NCBI GenBank assembly: GCA_946699065.1
Contig: CAMPDV010000200.1
Coordinates: 310,001-374,000, forward strand
Direction: 5' to 3'
Origin: Loxodes magnus
Taxonomy: Eukaryota > Ciliophora > Karyorelictea > Loxodida > Loxodidae
Length of the DNA stretch: 64,000 nt
Notes under the pieces: generated by a model
The model's input: the letters and a program-made list of their open reading frames with translations, nothing else
The model's database searches: none
Told to the model about the DNA's origin: nothing
Made by a program: the position numbers and the translations under genes
In this document: piece by piece, positions 50,040 through 62,649 of the stretch
Layout of the letters: each line of letters opens with the position of its first letter
Numbering within the stretch: position 1 is the first letter of the stretch

Positions 50040-51443
50040 CTTTGTATCTTTCACCGTAGTATTTGATTATTTAATTCCAAACTTATGAAGACTTGTGTCA
50101 ATAGTTTTATATTAGAGTAAACATTGCCATTTCATATAGTTCCTTTTAGAAATTGCATCCAAATTTCACTGCAAATAATCAAGGTATTTAGTTCTATACA
50201 AAAAAAGTATTTCTGTAGAAATGAAATTAATGGCATTTTATATAAACCTTGATAAAGCTGCTTCAAGTTAAGTTTGAAATCATATTTTAGCAATTTCAAC
50301 TTCTTTTAGTTTTTTTTGTATTATATCTGATCCAATGCCTTAGTTCCTTTCACTCTGTTCTATTAAAAAATTTCTGATCGTTTACTTCAAATCCTAGTCG
50401 CTTTTATTCCTTATGTAATCAATCGCTATCATTTTAGTGTATAAATCATTGCTATACAAAAGAGGAAAGGAATAGTTCATCATAATGATAGAATATTTTC
50501 TTCCTAAATATCTCAGATATTTGGAGTTCTATTCATTTTCGCTTTTCTTCTTCTGTTAATTTAAACTTAGAACTTGCGTTAAGGAACACTTACACGTAAT
50601 CACTAGCGAAATATTAGAAGAAATTGAAAATCATTCTTTTGAAAATAGTTTGGTTTTAGAATTATCAAGTATTCTTTAAGTAGAAATTTCTAGAACTATG
50701 AAAGAATTTATAATTCTAAATATCATGCTCATAAAACTCAGAGCAGTTGAGAAAAAGAGCCTCAATATCAACCTAAATAATATAATCATCGGGATTCATT
50801 AACAAAGGCATAAAAATTCTAACATCTTAGAAAAAGGAAAAGATATTGAATAATTCTTCAGCTAAAAATTCCATTATTTTAAAAATCATGCTCTACTATT
50901 ATTTTTTTCAAAGTTTCATCTATTTAAATCTTTCTATTAAAAATAAACAGTTTCAAAGCCACAAATACGATATATGATTCCTTAAAAGAATAAATATGCT
51001 GTATAATAATCATCAGGTGTAGCAGCAATAGTGAAGTATCTTTTTCTAGGAAAGTTCTTTTTATTTCACAGAGTTTCAGGATTTAATTGAGTGCAATATG
51101 GACAAGAATCATACATTTCTAAAATCTAAGTAATATTCTATATTTTCTCGTCTGATTTATTTCAGTATTAATAAACATTTCATTATATTTCGTTATAATC
51201 ATACTCTTTTTAATTTGACTGCTACACAAAATGTTACTCTTTATTTTGAAATATTTAGTCAGAATATGGAAATTGCTTATCTTCTTCTTTATAGCTCTAT
51301 CTCATAAATTCAGTGGAGTTCTGTAATTTTGAAATGTTTTCCTAGTTCAATTCCTATAAAATGAGCAGGAGGGTTTTGGTACTATTTTGAATTATTTCTT
51401 GGTTGAATATTATAACAATTACAAATAAAACTAATATTAGCAT
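50040..51443 (-). pseudogene. Second glycosyltransferase-like copy, frameshifted by a 37-bp deletion
   Basis: Minus strand from ATG at 51443, with its own membrane anchor (MLILVLFVIVIIFNQ) and stem. It then matches the intact gene at 41944-43476 at very high identity from MYDSCPYC onward, including the DSD motif. Relative to that gene, 37 bp (present there at about 42841-42877) are missing at about 50838. The lost segment lies between two CCTTTT(T)C direct repeats on the coding strand, and the loss shifts the frame just before the DxD region. The diverged N-terminus and C-terminus (YKDSRKKLN versus FEDSKARFN) show that the pair is not a recent exact duplication. No clear TGA ends the frame. 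Either a pseudogene or a gene with an altered, shorter product. Confidence 0.65.
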
Positions 51444-51719
51444 CAGTTTCTTCTTCTACATTTTTATATTTTATCAATCTGAAAGAATGCTGATATTAAT
51501 AAAAAAAATTATTTTCAGTTTATCAATAAATAAACCAAAAAGATACCAAATTGAATTAATTTATAGTTATTCCTTTTAATTTTCCATGATATCTATCATT
51601 CGCTTTCCAACATAACTAAAAAACTCTTTATAAATGTAAAGCTTTATTGCTTGAATTCTTGAGTTTTTAAGATATAAATGTTCTGGTTAGATTTAAATTA
51701 TAAAAATTAATTTAGATAA

Positions 51720-52254
51720 GAATTTCAGGATTTAGATCGGAATTTTTCCTGGTTTCGTAAAAATAGAGTAAAAAATTCAAGAGAAATCAGGAACAAGAAA
51801 AGGGCTCTAAAAAAGTCGCACATCAAATAAAGAGCTGAAATTCTGAAGAGAAGCCAAGAAAATAGCTTAAAAATATTATGAACTTGGAAGACTCGAATTT
51901 TAGCACAGAACAGTAAATTAGCTATGATTAGATATTTAAAGTGGTCTGGACCTTCAGAAAGAGGTCAAAAAGCTGAAGAAAGATAATGAGAGACTTATTG
52001 AAATAACAGGGGAAATAGAATTGAGATTCATAATTTAAGAAAGTTACCTTAATATCTTCAGAAATATTTCGCAAGACTAAAACAATAAATCATAGAACTA
52101 GCAATAGAAGCAGGAAGAACGGAGTAGCAAGACAGAAAAATAGAATAAAATCAAAGAAAATTGCAATAATAAATGGAACCAAGAGAAAAATCGAATCATT
52201 CAATGATAATCGAAACCTCTAGAGCAATTTAAAGATTGGCGGGAAAGAGGTTGA
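51720..52254 (+). CDS. Coiled-coil ORF fragment, possibly part of a mobile element
   Basis: One frame runs to TGA at 52252-52254. It reads as a charged coiled coil (DIQSGLDLQKEVKKLKKDNE, then LEQFKDWRERG at the end) with a Q/N/E/K-rich stretch between. No in-frame ATG is visible upstream, so the 5' end is undefined and an upstream exon is possible. It is followed at once by the repeat block at 52470-52980, which suggests an ORF1-like protein of a retroelement, but I see no diagnostic motif. Confidence 0.35.
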
Positions 52255-52501
52255 AATATCTCCAAGAATGCATTCTTTAATTTTATCTGTCTTTTCTTAT
52301 CTAAAAATTCAATTAAATTGAAATTTATAGCAACTGCTTCACATTTTACTTTTATGTTTAAATTTATTTACTAATTTCAGCTGCTCAGTCCCCAAAAAAA
52401 ATACAACAAATTTTAAGTTTGGCTTTAAAAAGCCAATAAATTTATTGTATTATCATATTTCTTTAAAACCGCCATAGTTGTTCGAAGGTGAACAACAAGG
52501 T

Positions 52502-52725
52502 CATCTTCATCAGAGGTTGGGGAAGTTAAGTACCCATAATCGACTTTATGTCTTCCTCTACTTTGGTTTGGCCTCGAGACATAAGATTCTTAGACCTTCT
52601 ACACTGGCTTGGCTTGGTTGCGTTTATTTTTAATACTGGAACGAAAAAGAAATAATATTGCGAGCTTCATCAGAGGTGGGGAATTTAAGTACCCATAATT
52701 GACACATGTCGTCCTCTTCTTTGGT
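52502..52725. repeat. Two direct copies of a ~65-bp unit, 160 bp apart
   Basis: Copy one at 52502-52568 and copy two at 52662-52725 share CTTCATCAGAGGT, GGGGAA, TTAAGTACCCATAAT and later CCTCT and CTTTGGT. The DNA here is clearly more GC-rich than its flanks. The first copy is preceded by an 8-bp hairpin stem GAAGGTGA/TCATCTTC. Confidence 0.7.
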
Positions 52726-52799
52726 GATGCAATGAGACGCAATCCTGCCATGTCATTGGACCTCCAGCAAGTATTAAAGATTACGAGTATTCTAAAATT

Positions 52800-52921
52800 A
52801 TATCAGTATTGAGCATTTTTATCAATACTGAATAATTATACCAGTATTGAACAAGGGCTACCAGTATCTGATAATTTTATCAGTAACAAACATTCTTGTC
52901 AGTATGAAACATTTTTTTTAA
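52800..52921. repeat. Degenerate tandem array, 19-20-bp unit, about six copies
   Basis: Units are variants of (A/T)TATCAGTATTGAACATTTT. Recognisable starts are TATCAGTATTGAGC, ATCAATACTGAAT, ACCAGTATTGAAC, ACCAGTATCTGAT, ATCAGTAACAAAC and GTCAGTATGAAAC, each 19-20 bp apart. The array lies between the direct repeats and the GC-rich hairpin. Confidence 0.75.
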
Positions 52922-52922
52922 A

Positions 52923-52957
52923 GAGCTGCGCACCAACGAGAGTGCTACGCGCTCTAT
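52923..52957. other. GC-rich imperfect hairpin ending a repeat element
   Basis: AGAGCTGCGC at the left can pair with GCGCTCT at the right around CACCAACGAGAGTGCTAC, with a small bulge. The right arm and the following TATAAT...TTTATTTATT recur at 7476-7515, so this is likely the end of a dispersed element rather than a terminator of a nearby gene. Confidence 0.5.
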
Positions 52958-53940
52958 AATCAAATTTATTTATTTATCAATTAGTGATTCATAATAAACT
53001 TTTCTCAGTAATTAAATAATCTGACTCAGTAATTTCGTTGAATTTTTATTTTTTAAGGTTATAAACTAATCTTATAAAAAAAGAAAATGAAGGCAATTTA
53101 TATAAAATTACTTAAATGACAAAAAAAACAAATAATTTGTTTATCAAAGTCTACAAAATTTGAATGTGACATAGAATATCAAACTGGAAAAAACTAACTA
53201 GCTTTAATAGTTTAAATTATAATTGAAATTTCATAATTAAGATCTTTATTTAAAAATTCTTATTTATATCACTATAAATTTAATTTCACACAGTTATTTG
53301 AGTAAAATTTCTCAGGAAAATTACTTTTCATTGCTTTTTAAACGTTAAAAAAGATGATTTTGGAAATTTGATTAATGGACATATATTTATAGATACAATT
53401 TGATTATAGCTAAGAATTTAATTTTGAGCAATCTAAATATTTACTTGATCATAACTAATATCCTTTAATAAGAGTGGTATACTAAGAAACTTTAAATATA
53501 AGATTCAAGTTATAGTTATTATTTTAATCCTTTATTCTCTTTGATATAGTTTATATAATAAATTTTTATTCTAAGTCCTACAAGTTTTGAAGAGATTTTT
53601 AGTCGATTCTTAAAGTAGATTTTTTAGTAATTATAATCGCAAAAAGATAATTAGAAACAGGATAAAATAATAAGCTGAAATTGATATTTGAAATAGCTAA
53701 AGTCTAATATAAAATTAATTATTTGAATTCTTTGAGAATGCTAAAAAACTATAAAGCATATGGTCTGCAAAAGTTAAGGGTTTTAATGAAGTAACGTTTT
53801 TAGGTCTCTTATAGAGAATTTAAAAAATAAGGATACAATTTTATAATATCTATATATTAACTAAAATTTAATGAATCTTAAAAGAAACATCTTCATAAAA
53901 AACTTGATTCAGCTGCAAAGAAACAGTATTGAATAGAAGA
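52958..53940. other. Spacer, no gene recognised
   Basis: A+T-rich sequence upstream of the large coiled-coil gene. Confidence 0.4.
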
Positions 53941-56900
53941 ATGAAAGGTTTGAAAGAAAATTTTCATAAATCTCCTATCTTTGAAGAAAATATTAGAGGT
54001 AATAAAATCAGACAACATCAAGAGGCTTCTTGTCTAAAATTGAGCATGGAATAATATGATAAATTAATAATGAATTTGTAAAATGAAATAAAAATTTTAA
54101 AGAAAGATAATTTATTAAAAATTTTGAATGCTTCACTTAGTAGGAGCTCAAGAATAGAATCATATTTGAGAGAGATAAGTGCTTTTTGAAAAAATAGTTA
54201 GTCTAAAATGGCTATGCAAATATATAATGAAAAACAAAAGAACAAAATGAGTAGGTAAATTTAAAAACGAAAAGATAGCAGGATCTGAAAATAGTAATGG
54301 AACTGAATTAAGTAGTAGACAGAATTGATATAGAAGAAGAAAAAAATCTTAATACTAAAGAGAGGAATTAATTGTAATTCAGCAAAACATCTTTATAAAA
54401 GACGTTGAAAACTCTTTTAAATTCAAAAAAATTTATAGGGAAATAAAAAAGAATTATAGAGATAGAAAAATTACTTGAAAAGGATAGTAAAAACTATAAA
54501 AATTATATTATAAAGAAATTTGTAAGATCTACAGGCTAAAAGTATAACTTTATTGGCAATGAGAAAGGGGTTAAAATTAATCCAAGATTTGTAATTTGTA
54601 AGTTCTTATTTTATCTTGTCTTTAGAAATCTTTATTTTTTATTAGAACTGATTTCAAAAAAACTAATAAAGATAAGTAAAACTTTCTACTAGTAAATAAA
54701 TTAAAAATTTAAGTAAGCGCTCTTTCATACTGAAAGAATAATTGATAGGGTAAATCAAGTCTTGCAACTTTTAAGAAGAAATTTGCATTAATAGAGTTTA
54801 TCCTTATAAATTTAAACAAAGAATTAAAAAATTATGGAAAAAACTAGGCTTCTATACAAAATTAAAACTACCAGTTAAAAGACTTTAATAATAGAAACCT
54901 TATATTGTTTAATCAAGTAGAATTAATATAAATGAGTTTATATAATAACACTAATTTAAATGAGATGTTTTTTATTTTAACTAGAACAAAACAAATTTAT
55001 TTAAAAGTCAAGAGTCAAAAAAAACTTGATTTTTAATCGTTAGTAGTAATCAATAATTTATTAAAGATCATTTATATAAATTTGTAAATCTGAAGTTCTA
55101 AAGTATAAATATATTGATAAATCTATTAAGTCTTATTCATATTATTATGTTAAAAATAGTCAATATATAAGATTCTTGGTTATTTAAGAACTGAAATAAA
55201 CTTAATAAAATAATATAAATATTAATGATAAAAGTTCAAAAGACTTTTTATAATTAACACTTTGTTTCGATTTTTATGAGAGAAAGAAAAAATAAAAGAT
55301 ATGCAAAAAAATAAAAATGGTATGATAAATTAAGTAAGGACACGATTAATATATTTACATCAAGTTACCAAACATTATATGAGCAAAGATATTTACATTC
55401 ATAACTCATCTTTTAGTAAGAAATATATATTCTAAAATTTCTAAAGAATTAATACTTCAAGTAGCATTATAAGATTTATTAAGAAAAATTTTAATCTTTA
55501 TCTTAATTGGAAAACAATTAATAGGGCTTTTATTTTTTATTCTTTTTTGAAATCAATTGATGATTATTATAGTTTTCAACCAATTTTTTTCTAGGAAGAT
55601 GAAAAATTAGAATTTTATGATATATTACCTCATATATTGAAATCTAATTAATTAGATTCTTAAAAATTAAGAGATAGAATAAACCAAATTGAAACATATT
55701 TAGCTAACCAGAATTATCATGTTTAAGTTACAAAAGTCATATTTAGTTTTTATAAAAAGAAGCAAACCAACATTTAATAAAGTGCTATATCAGTTGAGTT
55801 TATATTTTCTTTAAGAAAAATAAAGATTTTTATAATTATACAGAACTTAATTGCAAATAATTTAACAAGTATACAAAATAACAAATGAATCTAAAGTTAT
55901 TCTAGGAAATTTTCTAAAAAATTAACTAATACTTAAGGAAAACAGACGAAAAAGCTAAATAGTAAATGATTGAAGTGTATTATCTTAAGCAAATCATACT
56001 AAAATTAATAAATATCTTAATAGGAGATAATTACCATTATATGTTGAGAAACTACATGTAATTTTAGAGCAAACTTAGATTAAGCAATATTCAACCTAAT
56101 TAATTACATTCGGTTTTAATGGCTAAAATTTCGATTAATATAAGCACATATTTAAGTGCTTATATTACAGGGATATTCTTTAGGAACTTATGAGTTTTAA
56201 ATGATTCTATGAGAAATTACTAAAAATTAGATTTATATAACTAAAATTAAGTTAGCCAGAACAATCCAAAAATTAAATTCCCAAAATTCACAAATTCATC
56301 AAAATCTTTCACAAGAAATTGCTTAAAAGATGCCTACAATATTTAAAGAGAAAACTAATAAATTGCTTAGATATAAAAGAATTAAATGAAGGAATCTGTG
56401 ATTGAGATGTAAGATAATTGATTAAAGCTAAGAAATCTGATGAGCATAAGCTTTTATTTTTAGCATAATCTGCATGATTATTTTCAGTTAATTATGTAAT
56501 TACGTTACTAGTTACTAAATATTGAACTTCTTATAAAAAAAACCACGTAAATTTCAAATTCTTAGTTAACAGGCTAGTAGTAGTCGGCCGTTGACAAGTA
56601 GGAACCTAGAGCTCAAAAAGACAAATTTATTCATGTTAGTAATTGGGTATCCAAGATTTCACAAGTAAAATAAAAAAGCTTGATAAAATCTGAAATCATC
56701 TAACTATATTCCTTATTTGAACTATTTAAAATATAGATGCAGATATTAAAAGAGGAAAACTTAAATCAAAGATTGCTTCTGGAAAGAAGATAAAAAGTTA
56801 GACAATAACTCAAGGATAAATTTAATTTCAAGCTTAAATTCCTTTAGAATAAATTATCAAATGGAAATAGAATGAAAAAGCTTGGGAAACTAAGAAAACT

Positions 56901-59254
56901 CTCAATAATATTTCAAAAGAAAAATAAAGAAATGCGAAATGTGTAAGATATATATTTGAATTGCTGAAGATATAAACAAATAAATAGTAAAAACTAGAAT
57001 GAAATTTTAAAATATCTTAGAAAGCTCTATATAACAACAGATGGCTAATTTTGTAGAAGGGAATTAATTTAAAAGGAATGGAGAGACAATGTCCAAAAAG
57101 AAAGAAAAGACATGAAGATAAATAATTTCGACAAAAAAGAGAAAGAACATTTTTTATTTTAAAGCAGGAAAATCATAAGTTGATCATGCTCCAAAAAATT
57201 TAAAGTTGATATTATGATTGAATTTCTTATTTCCTATCATTACCAGCATTATTATTATAATTTTAAAGATCTAGAAATAGACTAAAATTCTACTTAAACT
57301 ATTATCAAATAATTAATATAATTAAAATATATGAAATTGAAAATTTATAAAAGCATTGCTATATATAGAGTTTAAAAATGATAAAGAATTGTATTCTTTA
57401 GTAAGTTATTAGAATATGCAATTTAGATATTACAGCTTTAATTAATTTTAAAATGTAGAACTATTTGAATTTATATTCTACAATAAAAAAATGGATGAAG
57501 TATAGAATTCACTAGTTCTAAATAGTGACTCTTCTTTAATTAATTGGGGAAAAGCTGTAAATTTAAAGGTTAAGCACAGGCAGGTGCATAAAGCCTCCAA
57601 AAAAAGATTGGATTCTCTACAACTTACAGAAGTCAACTTAATAATGAATTTATTAAGGAAATTATTATAAAACTGTAGTTAAAAACCAGAAAACTAATTC
57701 CTATGTGTTCCATTAAAATTACTTCGAAACTCTCTTCAACGGGGAAATTAATTGTAGAGTTTACTGAAAGAAAAACCAATATATAGTAAGAAAAACAGTA
57801 TTACTGCCTAAAAAAGTACCACCAAAGATATTTAATTGATTATCCTAAAGATGTTTTTAAAATAAGATATTATCTAAGATATTGAGAATATTAAAGATAT
57901 GCACTCAAATCTGAACTCAAATAAAAATATCTTTATATGATAATCAAAAAGCTCATACACTTAAGATTTATTCTTGAATTATACCTTTTAGTAATTAGAT
58001 TAAAATTGAGGCAATGAAATTAATTAAAAGTAAAACAATATTATCAATTCTGATATTTCACATCATCACTATTTATCTGATCTCTAGAATAAAAACACAC
58101 AACTTTAAAATTAAACTGCTTACTTTATAAGTATAACACAAGAAAAAGTTATAAAAAAGGGAATCTAATGAAAATTTGTTTATTTAAGAAATAAAAGAAC
58201 TTAAAAATACTATATAAAGACTAATAGATAAGAACTAGTTTTTAAACGAAAATTTAATCAGTGCAAAAGCAAAAATGATCTAGATATATACGATTACATT
58301 AAAAAATTTATTAGAAATTCAAAATAATATAAATAAAAGCTAGCTACTAAAATATGATATATAATAATATCAGAAAAGGATGAACTAAAAATAAATAGAT
58401 ATTTTAGTAGATGAAATAACTTGTTAACATTTATGCTTAAACCAATTTTTCCTGTAATTTCTAAAACTAAATAATTTAAACTGATTAAATCTTTATTCTA
58501 GATAGAGAAATTAAGACACAATGATGCACCGATAAAAATTAAGTTAATTATTTGAGTGAAACTTAATCTAATGGAGAGATCAAAGTTGAATCCAATGTTA
58601 ATTAAAACTTGATTTAAACTTAAATGACAGATGTCGATATCTCATAAAGAGACAATTCGAAAAATAATTAAGAATTTTAATTAAATTGAAACAGGTAACT
58701 TATTACAGAAAACTTAGTTGGATTAATAATAAATTATTCTAGAAAAATCTTAATATTTACTTGAACTAATTTTCTAATAAAGGATGATAGAAATTGAATT
58801 ATAATAGTTAAATACCTAGAACTAAAATTTAAAAAACTAATTCATGTAATTATCAGACAAGGAGTAAAAAGCTAAAATGGAAAATTTAACTTTGAGTGTT
58901 TAATTAGATAAGTAAAGATAATAAAATTATGAAATATATAGTCTCCTAACAATAGATTCTGTAAAAAGATTAAGAAAATTAAAAGATTTAGTTATGATTT
59001 TAAAATTATATCTAAAATTTATAAGAAATTATTAATTAATAATAGTAATCTTAAAAGAAATAATATGTAGATGCTTAAGTATAAACATGGGATGGAAATA
59101 TTAAAAACTTAAAATAGTCTTGTCTGATTAGATAATTTAAATTGAAAATAAAGAGAGATCTTATCTCCAAAAATTTACATAAGCTGCTATTTTGAAAAAA
59201 GATAAGTAAATCCAGACTTAGTATCTTTATAAGGAAGTATTAGCACGTTTCTGA
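53941..59254 (+). CDS. Large intron-containing coiled-coil protein gene (exon structure unresolved)
   Basis: The interval reads as protein in successive frames separated by probable short introns. The likely start is ATG at 53941 (MKGLKENFHKSPIFEENIRG, then coiled coil with MEQYDKLIMNLQNE). Internal exons include EDEKLEFYDILPHILKS (about 55600, after a TTTTTTTCTAG acceptor), NNPKIKFPKFTNSSKSFTRN (about 56260), EKAWETKKTLNNISKEKQRN (about 56870) and VNLKVKHRQVHKASKKRLDS (about 57560). The last exon ends QYLYKEVLARF with TGA at 59252-59254. Composition is K/Q/N/E/L-rich with heptad-like spacing, typical of centrosomal, basal-body or cortical scaffold proteins. I did not assemble a full product. 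Part could be decayed or belong to two genes. Confidence 0.5.
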
Positions 59255-59269
59255 TAGTTATCAATTACT

Positions 59270-62200
59270 TGTTATATTATTCAAATTTATTAAATTTTTT
59301 ATCTGTTTTTCATAAATCCCATTTATGAAGGGTTAAAGAAATTTCTCTAATAAATCAGATTGTATAGTCTTTTTGTTAAAGCTTTATCATATAGTTTTAG
59401 AATAGTATAAAAAGAGAAATCGATCGTCAGTTTTTCCAATAATCTTTATTTCCTTTTTTAAATATTGGAATTATCGCCGATGTATTTAATTCCTAAGGGA
59501 TTCTTCCAAGTCTTAACATATTATTCAGAAAAGAATGAAGATTTATTAGCAAATATTATCCACCATACTTCAGAAGTTCACTTTTTATTCAGTCTAGACC
59601 AGCTGCTTTTCCATTCAGAATTTCTTTTATAATTTCTTATATTTCTTGTATGGTAAAAAGATCAAATCCTTATAAGTATGAGAGTGGATAATCTTTAATT
59701 TTTAAATACTATCGAATAATATTAACTTTTATACTAAAAAGATTTTTGGACACCTTTAATTGTAAGAATTTCTTCTTTCAATTAAAGACATTTAAATTTA
59801 AAAGTTTCATCACGTCATTTCCTCTTCATCAACTTCCCTTGTCTATTCATTTTCATATTATTCCTTCTTTTCCTTTTTAAATTACTCAATTCTTCGATCA
59901 AGTAGCAATCGGTGAAATATTTTGATTTGTAAATCTATCTTTATTGCTTGACTTATAGTAAATATATTTATATAAACTTAATCATAGAGAATAAAGCGTT
60001 TTATTTCAAAATTCCCAATCTTTTACTATAATCATTGCCTTATGTCTGAATAGTAGTTACATTCCATTATATGCTCAAAGGTGTCGTAATCTCCACAGAT
60101 GCAGTAATTGAATATTAGCGTATTTTTTTATCTATTTTTTAATTACTAAGATTTATCTATTATTGAGTTAGATTAGAATGCTTGTTAAAACATAATTCTT
60201 TCATGAATCAATGAATTTATTTTTTATCTCTTAATTAAAATTCATTTAATTTTTTTAGAATTTAGAATTTTCTTAGGATGTAAAAAATTTCCTTAGCATG
60301 TCCATTTAGAAGTAAAAATTTCTTTTTTGCTTCATTTTTTTTTAATTTTCACAGATTGAACTTGAAATCTTTCCAAAGTCATTTTGCTGTCTCATGATGA
60401 TTAGTTACTTGCTAGTTTATTCTTCCAGATTTAATATGAGCTTCCTTATATGCTGAGTTAGCCCTTTTAACCTCTATATATTTCTTGTAAGATCTGGAAG
60501 AAGCTTGTTATAATTTGAGTCTGGAATAATCGATCCTAATGTTTAATCAGCATTGTCTTAGATGTTACTTTTGATAAATTATATTAATCTTCAAGATTAT
60601 CTTAATCTATCTAAAAGAATTCTAGAAAGTTTGCAGGAAAGATACTTAATATTTTTGTTTATCTATTGCATCTTATAACCTATTTATTTTATATTTCCTT
60701 TTAGTTATCTTTTCCAAATATATTATAGTATTATAAATAAAATCGAAAGTGATTGGAATGTGATCATAAAATAGATTATTATTATGAGCAGTGAAGTTTA
60801 CTAATTAATTAATATAAAAATGGTTGTTTATAATGACATAATCATTAAATCACAATTATTCAGTTCATTTGTGTATGTATGTATTAACGTTACTATCATT
60901 CATTATTTCAAGATCATTTTGTAATATAAATTCTTATAATCTATATGTATTATCATAATTATTTTCAGGATTGTTTCCAAAACCTTATAAAAGGGCGTTG
61001 AAATCTCCCATCAGTATATGTAGATTCTCTTCAAATTTATTTAGTAATGTGTTAAGAAGTTCATAAGATTAATCTTTGATATTTTAATTTTTCCCACTAT
61101 CAGGCATGTAGCAAGACATTATTTAAATATTAGCCAGTTTAATTGTAACTAATTGATTTACCTATTTTTCATCTTTTATTTGCACTTCTATGCTACTCAA
61201 TTCTCCCCATACTACTAGACATACACCACCTCTTTTCCTTAGTTTTTAAAATATGTTCTATATTCATTTATTATTATTGGAGGAAGTTCGTCTTTTTATC
61301 AGGATTCGTTTATTGATAAAATGTCTATACTGTTATCTCTGATAAAATCTTCTACGTTCAGTCATTTACTAGATATTCCATAAATGTTTATATAGCCCAT
61401 CTTTATTTTTCTAATTTATTAATCTTTACTAAATTTCTCGAATCCTGCCGATAGTCCGCTTTCATAGATGTAGATATTCTTTTATCCTTATTGATTCACT
61501 TAAATATGTACTAATATTTTTCCAAGTCCAGGATTTTAATGAAAATATTGAATCAAAATATATATTACTTAAGTCGTATCTTTTAAGGAATTATCAGTCT
61601 ATATCAATTTTACTTTTCGTACTATCTACCGTTCCTTATTCTAAGTCTTAATTAATTGTAACATATCTATTTTATATATTGCACATTTCATATTGAGGAC
61701 ATTTTCAAAATTTGGATTTAATAAATTTTTAAAGTTAAATACTAGTTAGATTGAAGCAACATATGATTTAATCACATTCTTTTTTATTATTATGTTTACT
61801 TAAACGTTTTGCTGATAGAATTATTTTATCATCTTCTTCATGTTTTCTTTTAAGAATATTAAGATTACTATTCGGAGGTAAATTTCGGTTCTGACAAATA
61901 ATATCAATTAAATCTGTTTAACTCTTTTAATTTTTTTATCAGTTTTAAGTAGAAAAATTAAAATATTTTTTTTCAAGTTTTAATTCAATTACTAATACTC
62001 CTGTATTTTTATCTCTTATACCTAAATATTTTAGGTACTTAAAATGAAATTTTAAGTTAGTTGGTGATATTAATTCTATAGTTATTAAAATCTTGATTAA
62101 ATATATCTACTTGACAATATTAGTTATTATATATTCATTTTTAAAATGGATTCTGGTTTCTAGACGACCGAGTAGGTATTCTGGTGTAGTCATGTCTGCA

Positions 62201-62345
62201 TTGCAAGTTCTCTTGCAATAGATGCCAACACAAACAAGTAAGGACGGGCCCATTGTGTGATAAGCCTTATTTGTTTGAGAGTTCTCTCTATCGGTACGAG
62301 AGGTCGACTAGAGGGAACCGAAATCCAGATCTCAAAATTATCCTG
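59270..62345 (-). mobile_element. LINE (non-LTR retrotransposon) with APE endonuclease and partial RT
   Basis: From right to left the minus strand holds four parts. First is a 5' conserved block (62148-62300). Second is an A+T-rich, K-rich region (ORF1-like or linker). Third is an apurinic-endonuclease-like domain from about 61410: KMGYINIYGISSKWL, DILSINES, the catalytic HILMGDFNALLQ, DYVIINNHF and DHIPITFDF. Fourth is the start of a reverse transcriptase at about 59600: LNGKAAGLDWIKSELLKYGG, GRIPQELNTSAIIPIFKKGN and RSISLFILFQNYMIKL. The RT palm with YxDD is absent: homology stops near 59270, 16 bp from the end of the convergent coiled-coil gene. Several frame changes are needed, so this is a decayed, 3'-incomplete copy. 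The family resembles APE-type LINEs; the clade is not assigned. Confidence 0.75.
62148..62300. repeat. Conserved block shared with 7110-7260
   Basis: GC-richer segment with AGTAGG, TCTGGTGTAGT, GCATTGCAAGTTCTC, AGATGCCAA and, further on, GTTCTCTCTATCGGTACGAG. It lies just upstream of the minus-strand LINE and matches the 7110 block in order and orientation. Probably the LINE 5' UTR, or a short element inserted there. Confidence 0.55.
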
Positions 62346-62649
62346 ATTCTACATGTCGCTATTCTGATCAGGAAATTGAAAACAACAAAGACATGACTGA
62401 GATTAAGAATAATTATTACTTATAATAATTAACCTAATTGAGTCATTTGACACTAATATGGAATGTTCTCTAACCCCTTCTAACTCCAGCCTTTTGGAAG
62501 AATCACAAGAATTTGAAGAGTAAATGCAATCAATTTTTATTATAAAAACGGAGAGAAGAAGACAAGAAGCAAAGAGACCAGATGAAGTTAGAAACATTTC
62601 TAGCCTATTATTAATATCTAAATTTAGTTTTTTTTTCCTGGTGAACCAA
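62346..62649. other. Spacer between two LINE remnants
   Basis: Moderately A+T-rich, with no supported gene. An open minus-strand stretch at 62403-62597 has no independent support. Confidence 0.35.

Noticed and set aside
52485-52530. Minus-strand CTGATGAAG ... CACCTTCGAAC resembling a hammerhead ribozyme core
   Set aside because: The conserved GAAA after stem II is missing (CGAAC), and the second copy at 52660 has CTGATGAAG but no partner; stems I and III are not evident.
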